This document shows, one piece after another, positions 55,394-63,506 of a DNA stretch of 64,000 nt. The position numbers and the translations under genes are program-made. Origin of the DNA: Paenibacillus aestuarii (lineage in GTDB: Bacteria > Bacillota > Bacilli > Paenibacillales > NBRC-103111); NCBI RefSeq assembly GCF_027789125.1, contig NZ_JAQFVF010000080.1:62001-126000 (forward strand), given 5' to 3'. The first letter of the stretch is position 1. The number at the start of each line of letters is the position of its first letter. A model generated the notes under the pieces. The model saw only the letters and a list, made by a program, of their open reading frames with translations. It did not search any database and was not told the origin of the DNA.

Positions 55394-56812
55394 TTACCCG
55401 TTCTTGTGCAATTGACGGGCTCCAAAAGAAACCCGGCTTACCGCGCCACCTTCATGACGGATAAAACGTATATGCCGATCCGTTCCTTTTACCGTAAATG
55501 CAAACCGATCTTCTCCCACTGCTCGCAAGTCAAAATATGCGCTGAGAAACTGAAGGACCAGTTGTCCGTTTTGGAGTTCAATTGCAATCTTCACACCCTC
55601 TCGGGACTCATAAATACCCACGTAGTCAGATAGAAGATGTGATGCTATAGAGAAGCTATTACAAGTGTACACCTGTGCATCCGCTGGCCTTGAATTTCTG
55701 CAATTAAACAATCCTGCCATAATCTCCCCAACCGGAACCCCTTCCAAATTGGTTAAAATGATCCCTGTTATATCACAGTCAGGAACGATAAACATTTGCG
55801 AAGCGATTCCTTTCAGCCCTCCGGTATGCTCAATTAAACGCATTCCTAAGTAATTCTCATGGATGCCAAGACCATAACCGTAATAGCGATTCGGATCAAT
55901 TTGAACGAACGGTTTCATCATATCCTCAATACTTTGCGAAGAAACAATCCGTCCCTCCTGGGCCAACCCTCCTGTGCGAAAAATGTCCAAGTAGGTCAGC
56001 ATATTCCTAATGGTGGACTTTAGAAATCCTGCCGCCCGCATGGCAGGAGCATCCCACCAGATGGGTGAAGCAACGATCTCCGTGTCTCCAAACACCAGTC
56101 CTGTCGCATACAGTGTTGCTATGTCAGTAGGACCATCCAATTCATCAAGAACAAATACACTGTTCGACATGCCTGCAGGCGTCAAAATTTGATCTTGGAT
56201 ACATTCCTCGTACGTCTTTCCACTGACTCGTTCAATGATTGCGCCTAACAAGGCATAGCCCTCATTAGAGTAGCTAAACTCCGTCCCCGGCGGCCCCAAC
56301 AATTCAAAATCCAATCCAGACAAATACGCTATCAAGTCCTTATAATTCTCTATGGTAAAAGGTTCTTCAGCAATGAATCCCTTGAGCACCTCCTGGCCCG
56401 CTGGATCATTCATCATACTTGGCCTCATCGCATGAAAAAGTGTTGGCAGCGGCGGCAATCCTGAGGTATGGGTCATTAAATGATGAATCTTTATTTGTTC
56501 TACGAAACTATTTTTCAACCGAAGTTCCGGTAAATAGGTGATCACCTGATCGTGGACATACAATTTACCCGCTTCTTGCAGCTGCATAATCGCCATACAA
56601 GTAAACGATTTGGTAATAGAGCCAATGCCGAAGATTGTGTCCATTGTAACGCCCGTTTGCTCTTCGAGATTACGAAAACCAAATGCCTGCTGATAAATAA
56701 GCTGACCTTCTTTGGCCAAACCGATGGCCACTGCTGGAACTTTATTTTCTTCAATTAAACGTTGTGCATGCACTTCAAAAGAATCTACCCAGCGCTGATC
56801 TTCGTTGGTCAC
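55394..56812 (-). CDS. Leaderless serine hydrolase, S12 / class C beta-lactamase-like (copy 2)
   Basis: 472 residues, the same length and layout as copy 1: SITK (Ser65, Lys68), YSN (Tyr181), EHTGGLKG and a C-terminal beta-rich domain. No signal peptide. Shared blocks such as HDPVIKYIPE/HDQVITYLPE and IWWDAPSMRAAGF/IWWDAPAMRAAGF show an old duplication with clear divergence, so the two probably differ in substrate. Start overlaps the GNAT stop by 4 bases. Confidence 0.78.
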   Translation of the reverse strand: MTNEDQRWVDSFEVHAQRLIEENKVPAVAIGLAKEGQLIYQQAFGFRNLEEQTGVTMDTIFGIGSITKSFTCMAIMQLQEAGKLYVHDQVITYLPELRLKNSFVEQIKIHHLMTHTSGLPPLPTLFHAMRPSMMNDPAGQEVLKGFIAEEPFTIENYKDLIAYLSGLDFELLGPPGTEFSYSNEGYALLGAIIERVSGKTYEECIQDQILTPAGMSNSVFVLDELDGPTDIATLYATGLVFGDTEIVASPIWWDAPAMRAAGFLKSTIRNMLTYLDIFRTGGLAQEGRIVSSQSIEDMMKPFVQIDPNRYYGYGLGIHENYLGMRLIEHTGGLKGIASQMFIVPDCDITGIILTNLEGVPVGEIMAGLFNCRNSRPADAQVYTCNSFSIASHLLSDYVGIYESREGVKIAIELQNGQLVLQFLSAYFDLRAVGEDRFAFTVKGTDRHIRFIRHEGGAVSRVSFGARQLHKNG

Positions 56813-57642
56813 GACAGCATCGCCGCCTTCTCAATCACATAGTATTGAACGGGTTCATCACTCCGGATCAAACCGACAGCAGCGAAGCCCTTCAAAAACA
56901 CATCTCTAAATTGCTTTCGTATTGCAAAACGCCATTCACTCGCGAGCGCCATGTCAAGCTGCTTTATGTTCTGAATCGATGTAGGAACCGGGATCAAATA
57001 ACCGGATTTTTCACCAGCGCTCTTAAGCGATATTGGAGATGGGTTGACCCCACATACCTGCCAATCGATCAATCGATCGTAAGCTTTCCATCGCTCTTCC
57101 TCAAGAGCTGCACCTTGGGTGGCTGCAATGGCGCGATTGGAGTTCAGCTTCCATTCCACGATGCACCTATCGGAAGGAAGGCCACGATTGATCTGATCAT
57201 TCATTTCGCCGTAATACGACTCCACATATGTCTTTACATATGCACCCAGCTTGCATAGATTCAGATACGCATTACGGCTTTCGAGCGGATCGTAGGTCCA
57301 TAGCATTTTATCGTATCCAAGGGCAAGTGCCATGGTCCGCTGTTCGAATTTTAATTGATGCCCCATACCCAGATCGCGGTAATCAGGATGGATACCAAGC
57401 ATATGCGAGTATAAGTAATTTTCCCCAGAGCGGTACCCGGGAAATCCGTAACAAAACCCAATCAGTTTCTCATGTAGAAACGCGCCTATCACAACACCGC
57501 CGTTATGAGCAGCAGCGATCAGTTGTCCTAGTGGAACAACACCTGCGCCCCATATCATATGTTGTAGCTCAATGATTTCTTCGATTTCCTTGACATCAGT
57601 TACGCTTCTATAGGAAACAGGTATTCGTCTCAAATTCCTCAC
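56809..57642 (-). CDS. GNAT acyltransferase (COG3375), probable D-amino acid N-succinyltransferase
   Basis: 277 residues. N-terminal GNAT domain with the acyl-CoA loop HPDYRDLGMGHQLKF (Q/R-x-x-G-x-A-like) and a C-terminal extension of about 120 residues typical of COG3375. It lies 2 bases after the racemase gene. In Geobacillus kaustophilus a GNAT protein beside N-succinylamino acid racemase transfers succinyl from succinyl-CoA to D-amino acids; the same role is inferred here. Cytoplasmic. Confidence 0.78.
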   Translation of the reverse strand: MRNLRRIPVSYRSVTDVKEIEEIIELQHMIWGAGVVPLGQLIAAAHNGGVVIGAFLHEKLIGFCYGFPGYRSGENYLYSHMLGIHPDYRDLGMGHQLKFEQRTMALALGYDKMLWTYDPLESRNAYLNLCKLGAYVKTYVESYYGEMNDQINRGLPSDRCIVEWKLNSNRAIAATQGAALEEERWKAYDRLIDWQVCGVNPSPISLKSAGEKSGYLIPVPTSIQNIKQLDMALASEWRFAIRKQFRDVFLKGFAAVGLIRSDEPVQYYVIEKAAMLS

Positions 57643-57644
57643 TC

Positions 57645-58757
57645 CTACTCCATAAATCTCGCTTCACGAAGCAAATACTTTCTCATTACACTAGGATTAA
57701 CCTCATATCCAATACCAGGATTATCCGGCACGGCCAGGATGCCTGGTTTCAGTAAGGCGACTTCCGGTGTTACGATATCTTCTGCCCAGTAGCGGTTCGA
57801 TGCTGAAGTATCCCCGGGAATCGTAAAGTTAGGCAGCGAAGTGATAGCGATGTTATGCGCGCGCCCCACCCCTGTTTCCAGCATACCGCCACACCATACC
57901 GGGATATGATGCTGCTCACAGAGATCATGTATTTTCTTGGATTCGCTAAGACCACCCACACGCCCGATCTTGATGTTTATGATTTTGCAGCTATTTAATT
58001 CGATCGCTTTTCTAGCATCATCAACGGTATGAATGCTTTCATCCAAGCAAATCGGTGTGCTGAGTTCCTTTTGCAGTTTGGCGTGATCGATAATATCATC
58101 ATGAGCCAGCGGCTGTTCGATCATCATGAGCTGATAATGGTCCAGCTCTTTCATGATAGCAAGATCAGTCATAGAATAAGCGGAATTAGCGTCCGCCATT
58201 AAGGGAAGCTCGGTGCCGAATTGCTTGCGGATTGCTTCTATCGGCTTGATATCAAAACCAGGTTTAATTTTCACTTTGATTTTTTTGTAACCTTCATCGA
58301 CGAAACGTTCGACCTTCTTTAATACTGCATCGACCGTCGGTTCGATTCCGATACTGACGCCTACATCAATCGTCTGCTTCTTCCCCCCAATCGCAGCAGC
58401 GAGCGAAATGCCCTTTTGTTTGGCATATGCATCCCATACTGCCCCCTCGAGCGCTGCCTTAGCCATGTTGTTCCGCCGAATCGGCGCAAACAGACGAGAT
58501 ACGTCTTCTGGCGCAGTAATTTCCGCTGTTAACAAGCGAGGGATCAGGAGTTCCGCAAGTATATACCACACCGTTTCAATGGTTTCCTCGTTATACAGCG
58601 GATATTCCATCGCGACGCTTTCCGCATGTCCGACAACACCTTCGCTATACACACTAACGAGTACTAACTTTCGTAATTTCACCTGTCCAAAACTCGTCGT
58701 AAAAGCATCCAATAGAGGCATTTGTAATAGTCTCAGTTCTACCCGTTCGATTTTCAA
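57645..58757 (-). CDS. N-succinylamino acid racemase / o-succinylbenzoate synthase family (enolase superfamily)
   Basis: 370 residues. All active-site residues of the NSAR/OSBS group are present with the same numbering as the Amycolatopsis N-acylamino acid racemase: Lys161/Lys163 (KVK), Asp189 (ADAN), Glu214 (IEQPL), Asp239 (LDES) and Lys263 (NIKIGRVGG). IPVWCGGMLETGVGRAHN and PGDTSASNRYW are near-diagnostic. It interconverts N-succinyl D- and L-amino acids. A menaquinone OSBS role is possible in principle, but no men genes are nearby, whereas GNAT and M20 partners are, so racemase is favoured. Confidence 0.88.
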   Translation of the reverse strand: MKIERVELRLLQMPLLDAFTTSFGQVKLRKLVLVSVYSEGVVGHAESVAMEYPLYNEETIETVWYILAELLIPRLLTAEITAPEDVSRLFAPIRRNNMAKAALEGAVWDAYAKQKGISLAAAIGGKKQTIDVGVSIGIEPTVDAVLKKVERFVDEGYKKIKVKIKPGFDIKPIEAIRKQFGTELPLMADANSAYSMTDLAIMKELDHYQLMMIEQPLAHDDIIDHAKLQKELSTPICLDESIHTVDDARKAIELNSCKIINIKIGRVGGLSESKKIHDLCEQHHIPVWCGGMLETGVGRAHNIAITSLPNFTIPGDTSASNRYWAEDIVTPEVALLKPGILAVPDNPGIGYEVNPSVMRKYLLREARFME

Positions 58758-58779
58758 GCGGTTCCCTCGCTTTCCAAAG

Positions 58780-59748
58780 TTACGTATATAAATGACAGGA
58801 GATAGTATGCCCTGGCTGCACTTCCGTTTCTGAAGGACGAACTACTTTACAAATGTCCATGCATTGCGGGCAGCGGGTATGAAACGTACATCCTGAAGGC
58901 GGATGAACGGGACTAGGCACATCCCCGCTCAGGACGATCCGCTTCTTTTTTAGCAGCGGATGTGTGGCCGGAACAGCGGAAATAAGTGCCTGTGTATAGG
59001 GATGCAGAGGATCGCCAAAAAGCTGCTGTGTGTCGGCAATCTCTACGATTCGACCTAAATACATGACGGCAATCCGAGTACTAATATGCTTAACCACACC
59101 TAGATCGTGGGAAATGAACAAGTAGGTTAAACCCAAATCGGATTGCAGCTTCTGCAAAAGATTAATGATTTGGGCTTGAATGGATACATCCAGTGCAGAG
59201 ACGGCTTCATCTGCCACAATCAAAGCAGGATGAACGGCTAGAGCCCGGGCGATTCCGATCCGCTGCCGCTGTCCACCGCTAAATTCATGCGGATAACATT
59301 TCACATGCGTAGTGTTTAAACCGACAATCTCTAGCAGTTCCATCACTTGCTCGCGTCGCTGCGGCTTGCTTAGCGCTGGGAAGTGGACGGACAACGCCTC
59401 ATCCAGTGCGGAGTATACCGTAAGCCGAGGGTTTAATGAAGAATAAGGATCCTGAAACACGATCTGCATTTTACTCCGCAGATTTCTGAGTTCCCTGCTT
59501 CGATACGTTGTAATCTCTTGATTTTCAAATTTAATTGAACCGGATGTTGAGCGAACAAGACGAAGTACACTTCTGCCCGTCGTGGTTTTGCCGCATCCGC
59601 TCTCACCGACAATACCGAGCGTCTCCGCTCTCTTCACTCGAAAGGTGACACCGTCCACCGCTTTGGCAACTCCACCTTTCCGAAAGAGACCTTTATTTAT
59701 CGGAAAATAGGTTTGGAGATTATCAACTTCCAGTAAATAATCGCTCAT
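58780..59748 (-). CDS. oppF: Oligopeptide ABC transporter ATP-binding protein OppF
   Basis: 322 residues. Walker A GESGCGKTT, Q-loop VFQDPYSSLNPR, signature FSGGQRQRIGIARAL and Walker B LIVADEAVSALDVS (note EAV for the usual EPT/EPV). C-terminal oligo_HPY segment with a Cys-rich CTFHTRCPQCMDIC motif. Pairs with OppD. ATG overlaps the oppD stop by 4 bases. Confidence 0.9.
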   Translation of the reverse strand: MSDYLLEVDNLQTYFPINKGLFRKGGVAKAVDGVTFRVKRAETLGIVGESGCGKTTTGRSVLRLVRSTSGSIKFENQEITTYRSRELRNLRSKMQIVFQDPYSSLNPRLTVYSALDEALSVHFPALSKPQRREQVMELLEIVGLNTTHVKCYPHEFSGGQRQRIGIARALAVHPALIVADEAVSALDVSIQAQIINLLQKLQSDLGLTYLFISHDLGVVKHISTRIAVMYLGRIVEIADTQQLFGDPLHPYTQALISAVPATHPLLKKKRIVLSGDVPSPVHPPSGCTFHTRCPQCMDICKVVRPSETEVQPGHTISCHLYT

Positions 59749-60725
59749 ATCGCCAGCTCCTCTTTTTCATATAACCAGCATCTAACTGCTTGCTTGCCTG
59801 TTTGAATCAGAGGAGGTTTCTCCACTTTACATCGTTCATGAGCGTCTTTACAGCGGAATCGGAACGGGCAGCCTGTTGTCACTTCACCGAGAACAGGTAC
59901 ATGCCCCTCAATTGAAGATAAACACCGATTGATGGAATCAATCTTCGGTACAGAATTTAGTAAACCGATCGTATAGGGGTGTTTGGGGTTTGTAAACAGC
60001 GTCAACGTGTCTGTTTCTTCCACAAGATCCCCGTAATACATTACCATTACCCGGTCCGCCATTTCTGCGACAACGCCAAGATCATGCGTGATCAGAAGAA
60101 TCGAGGTATGACTTCTGCGCTTCATCTCATTCATCAAATCAAGAATTTGCGCCTGAATGGTCACATCAAGGGCGGTTGTAGGTTCATCAGCAATTAAAAG
60201 ATCGGGGCTGCAAGCCATCGCCATTGCGATCATCGCGCGCTGCTTCATCCCGCCTGACAGTTGATGAGGATACTGACGCATGACCGAATCCGCATGTGGA
60301 ATGCCAACTTGTGTCAAGAGAATAACAGTTTGGGACCAGCGTTCGCGTGCGTTGAGATAAGTGTGGATTTTAAAAACTTCCATGATCTGTTGTCCGATCG
60401 TAAGCACGGGGTTTAAAGAGCTCATCGTTTCTTGAAAAATCATCGATATTTCCTGACCACGTATGGAACGCATCTCTTTATCGCTTAATTGGTTTAAATC
60501 CTTGTTTTTAAACCGGATCTTTCCTTCCACCTGACACACATTTGGCTTATTCAGCCCCATGATGGAGAGAGAAGTTACGCTTTTTCCACAGCCGGATTCC
60601 CCAACGAGCGCAACCGTTTCTCCTTGCTGTATGCGAAAGTCCAGGTTGCTCACGGCGGTCACAAGACCACGATTTGTTTGAAATTTGATATTTAGGTCTT
60701 TAACTTCCAGCAGGGCCTGAGTCAT
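59745..60725 (-). CDS. oppD: Oligopeptide ABC transporter ATP-binding protein OppD
   Basis: 326 residues from the ATG at 60725 (GGAGGAGGGGG upstream); the longer frame to 60752 reads into the preceding gene. Walker A GESGCGKSV, signature LSGGMKQRAMIAMAM, Walker B LLIADEPTTALDVT, and C-terminal oligo_HPY with CPFRFRCKDAHERC. Drives peptide import with OppF. Thirteen bases after the beta-lactamase-like gene. Confidence 0.9.
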   Translation of the reverse strand: MTQALLEVKDLNIKFQTNRGLVTAVSNLDFRIQQGETVALVGESGCGKSVTSLSIMGLNKPNVCQVEGKIRFKNKDLNQLSDKEMRSIRGQEISMIFQETMSSLNPVLTIGQQIMEVFKIHTYLNARERWSQTVILLTQVGIPHADSVMRQYPHQLSGGMKQRAMIAMAMACSPDLLIADEPTTALDVTIQAQILDLMNEMKRRSHTSILLITHDLGVVAEMADRVMVMYYGDLVEETDTLTLFTNPKHPYTIGLLNSVPKIDSINRCLSSIEGHVPVLGEVTTGCPFRFRCKDAHERCKVEKPPLIQTGKQAVRCWLYEKEELAI

Positions 60726-60738
60726 TGTCCCCCTCCTC

Positions 60739-61623
60739 CTACTTGACAGCAAAGTAGTCGTATACAGCTCGGGATAAACGAGCGATCATCCGTTCGCCAT
60801 GAGGAACACTTTCGTTTCCTTCAGTGAATATGGAAATAACAAGATCACCCTTATCTTTTGGTAAACGGACAATCCCCACATCGTTTACCGTACTGCCGAT
60901 GGTACCTGTTTTATGCGCCACCTTGGTTTGAGGCGGTAGCAAATACGGAATGCGATTCCGAAACTGCTGTTTAGACAGGATATCGATCATTTGCTCGCAT
61001 GCAGATACCGAAATCACTTCTTTTTTCGCAATTCGTTCAAGCAACATATTCATTTCTGTCACAGTCGATACGTTGTTTTCCTGCAACCCTAGGGTAATCG
61101 TCCTGATCTGTCCCGCAGCAACAGCTTGCTCACGACGCTTCCATTCATCAATCATTTGAACGGAAGGCTCCAGACCTTCCATTCCAACATAAAAGGATAA
61201 CAGCTTCCAACAGTTATAACGTATTTTCGAATTCGTCATCCCTATTTCACTCATCAAGCGGTTGACTTGTTCGATCCCGACCCAATCCAAAATTTTGTCG
61301 GTTGCCGCATTGTCACTAACCACGATCATCAGTGTCGCCAGATCTTTAAAGGTAAGACTGGCTCCTGAATCGAACAGCTGCATGACGCCGGAGCCGGGAA
61401 TGCGGTCATTTGCCATGAACGTAACCCTCTGATCCAGTTGGAGCAGCCCAGTCTCCACCTGGTTAAAGAGTTCTGCCAAGATAGGCACTTTAAATACGCT
61501 AGCTAGTGGAAACAAGCGATTCTCATTGATGCTTACTTCTTCACCTGTTTGTAGATGCTTGACAGCTAACCCGACAATTCCCTTCGACTCACGAACGATT
61601 TGTTCTAATGTGCCCTTCAGCAA
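60739..61623 (-). CDS. Leaderless class A beta-lactamase-like serine hydrolase
   Basis: 294 residues; TTG start at 61623 with GGAGATGA upstream. Class A fold motifs: SVFK (Ser42, Lys45), SDN (101-103) and KTG (236-238, in HKTGTIG). There is no signal peptide, so the protein should stay in the cytosol, and no clear Glu166-x-x-Asn motif in the omega-loop region (about 150-165), so efficient beta-lactam hydrolysis is unlikely. Its place between oppC and oppD points to a role on imported peptides, perhaps as a peptidase or amidase. Function unproven. Confidence 0.8.
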   Translation of the reverse strand: MLKGTLEQIVRESKGIVGLAVKHLQTGEEVSINENRLFPLASVFKVPILAELFNQVETGLLQLDQRVTFMANDRIPGSGVMQLFDSGASLTFKDLATLMIVVSDNAATDKILDWVGIEQVNRLMSEIGMTNSKIRYNCWKLLSFYVGMEGLEPSVQMIDEWKRREQAVAAGQIRTITLGLQENNVSTVTEMNMLLERIAKKEVISVSACEQMIDILSKQQFRNRIPYLLPPQTKVAHKTGTIGSTVNDVGIVRLPKDKGDLVISIFTEGNESVPHGERMIARLSRAVYDYFAVK

Positions 61624-61647
61624 TATGACTCATCTCCAATGTCAAAG

Positions 61648-62550
61648 TTACTTGTTCATTTTCGGATCTAAAACATCCCGCAAACCGTCGCCAAGTAGGT
61701 TAAAACCGAGCACAGCCAGCATTATACCTAGACCCGGAAAGAGTGACATCCACCAAGCTTGTGTCAGATACGACTTGCCTACGTTCACCATAGCTCCCCA
61801 TTCTGGTGCCGGAGGCTGGGCTCCAAGTCCCAGAAAGCTAAGCGAAGCGGAGACAAGAATGACATTTCCGAATAATATCGTTGTTAATACAATGATTGGA
61901 GAAATAATGTTCGGGATGATGTGTTTCAACAAGATTTTGTAATCCGGCACGCCTAGTGCGTGCACGGCCTCGATATATTCTTTTTCCCGAACCGAAAGCA
62001 CGGAGGATCGGACTAACCTCACAAAACGCGGGATGATCGCAATCACAATGGCCATCATCGCATTGGTGAGGCCTGGACCGAATATGGCGATGATCGCAAT
62101 CGCCAGAATAAGCGGAGGAAGTGCCAAGAGTGTATCCATAACCAGCATGACATACAAATCGATTTTTCGGTAATAACCGGTGATCGTCCCGATCATGACG
62201 CCAAAAATGGACGATACGGCTACGGTCACAAGCCCGGTGACGAGTGAGATTCTTCCGCCAAACAAGACACGAGCGAATATATCCCTTCCGAAATCGTCTG
62301 TACCGAAAAAATGTTTTAGGCTAGGTCCTTGGAAACGATCTTTGAAGTTCATTTTATCGACCGGGTAAGAGGCTAGAAAAGGAGCAAATACGACAGCGAA
62401 AATTACAATCAGCAATAAAATGCAGCCAATCATTGCTGTTTTGTTTTTGTGAATTCGATGCCAAATCAAGCTTGCAGGTTTTTGCGACTTTGCTCTTGCA
62501 AGATCTGTTGGTATCGGAACAGTACCGACTTCACCAATTTTCCCGTTCAC
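61648..62550 (-). CDS. oppC: Oligopeptide ABC transporter permease OppC
   Basis: 300 residues; GTG start at 62550 with GGAGGGGGA upstream. N-terminal OppC_N segment (IHKNKTAMIGCILLLIVIFA), about six membrane helices and the EAA-type loop YIEAVHALGVPDYKILLKHI for contact with OppD/OppF. Forms the channel with OppB. Confidence 0.9.
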   Translation of the reverse strand: MNGKIGEVGTVPIPTDLARAKSQKPASLIWHRIHKNKTAMIGCILLLIVIFAVVFAPFLASYPVDKMNFKDRFQGPSLKHFFGTDDFGRDIFARVLFGGRISLVTGLVTVAVSSIFGVMIGTITGYYRKIDLYVMLVMDTLLALPPLILAIAIIAIFGPGLTNAMMAIVIAIIPRFVRLVRSSVLSVREKEYIEAVHALGVPDYKILLKHIIPNIISPIIVLTTILFGNVILVSASLSFLGLGAQPPAPEWGAMVNVGKSYLTQAWWMSLFPGLGIMLAVLGFNLLGDGLRDVLDPKMNK

Positions 62551-62564
62551 GTTCTCCCCCTCCT

Positions 62565-63485
62565 CTACTCATAATTTATCCGTGGGTCAAATATACGATA
62601 AATGAAATCAACCAGCAGATTGGTGAGAGCAAACATCAAAGCCACAAAAAAGACTAGCCCCTGAATAATTGGAATATCTCGCTTGCTAATCGCATCGATC
62701 ATTAAATTGCCGATTCCTTTTAAGGAAAAGATAACCTCGGCAACAACGGCTCCAGCTAACAGGGAACCAAATTGCAGACCGAGCAGCGTGACAACAGGAA
62801 TCATTGCATTTTTCAATGCGTGCTGGAAAATACGGGCATACCCATGGACCCCTTTTGCTACCGCCGTACGCATGTATTCCTGCTGCAGCACGTCGAGCAT
62901 ACTTGTGCGGGCCACTCTCGCGATGGTTGCTGCTTCTGCTAAACCAAGTACGATCGATGGAAGAACTAATGATTGGAAACCGTTATATCCTGATATGGGA
63001 AATAAGGACAATTTATAGGAGAAAACAAAAATAAAGAGAAGCGCCACCCAAAAAGTTGGAGCTGACAAGCCCACTAAGGAGGCTAGGACAATCGATCGAT
63101 CCATCCAAGAATTAGGCTTCACCGATGCGATCACACCTGCAAGTACACCAATTATCGTTGCAACGACCGTACTATACACAGCCAATTGCAAAGTGATCGG
63201 AAAACGATCAGCGATGAGCGACCACACAGACTGTCCGGTGATGAGTGATGCACCTAAATTGCCGTGAAAGAGTTCAGTGATATAATGGAGGTATTGAACG
63301 AGCAAGGGCTGGTCTAGGCCCAGTTTGGCATTTAACTGCTTAATCGCTTCTGGCGTAGGGAATTCTCCCAAAATGTAATGAGCGGGATCACCTGGAATGA
63401 GATGTACGAGCAAAAAGATGAATATCGATACGCCGAACAAGGTTGAGATAAGTGTGATCAGTCTTTTTAACAGATACACATGCAA
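62565..63485 (-). CDS. oppB: Oligopeptide ABC transporter permease OppB
   Basis: 306 residues; TTG start at 63485 (GAGGGGG upstream), GTG at 63479 alternative. N-terminal helix RLITLISTLFGVSIFIFLLV, HLIPGDPAHYILG and EAA loop YMRTAVAKGVHGYARIFQHA are typical of OppB/DppB. Fourteen-base gap to oppC. Confidence 0.9.
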   Translation of the reverse strand: MHVYLLKRLITLISTLFGVSIFIFLLVHLIPGDPAHYILGEFPTPEAIKQLNAKLGLDQPLLVQYLHYITELFHGNLGASLITGQSVWSLIADRFPITLQLAVYSTVVATIIGVLAGVIASVKPNSWMDRSIVLASLVGLSAPTFWVALLFIFVFSYKLSLFPISGYNGFQSLVLPSIVLGLAEAATIARVARTSMLDVLQQEYMRTAVAKGVHGYARIFQHALKNAMIPVVTLLGLQFGSLLAGAVVAEVIFSLKGIGNLMIDAISKRDIPIIQGLVFFVALMFALTNLLVDFIYRIFDPRINYE

Positions 63486-63506
63486 CAGAATTCCCCCTCG
63501 CCCTTA

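Noticed and set aside
57645..58757. L-Ala-D/L-Glu (dipeptide) epimerase of the YkfB type
   Set aside because: Opp neighbours suggested it, but the active-site spacing and the GGMLETGVGRA and PGDTSAS motifs match the N-succinylamino acid racemase/OSBS group.
60739..61623. An acquired beta-lactamase resistance gene
   Set aside because: No export signal, no Glu166 motif, and embedded inside an opp operon.
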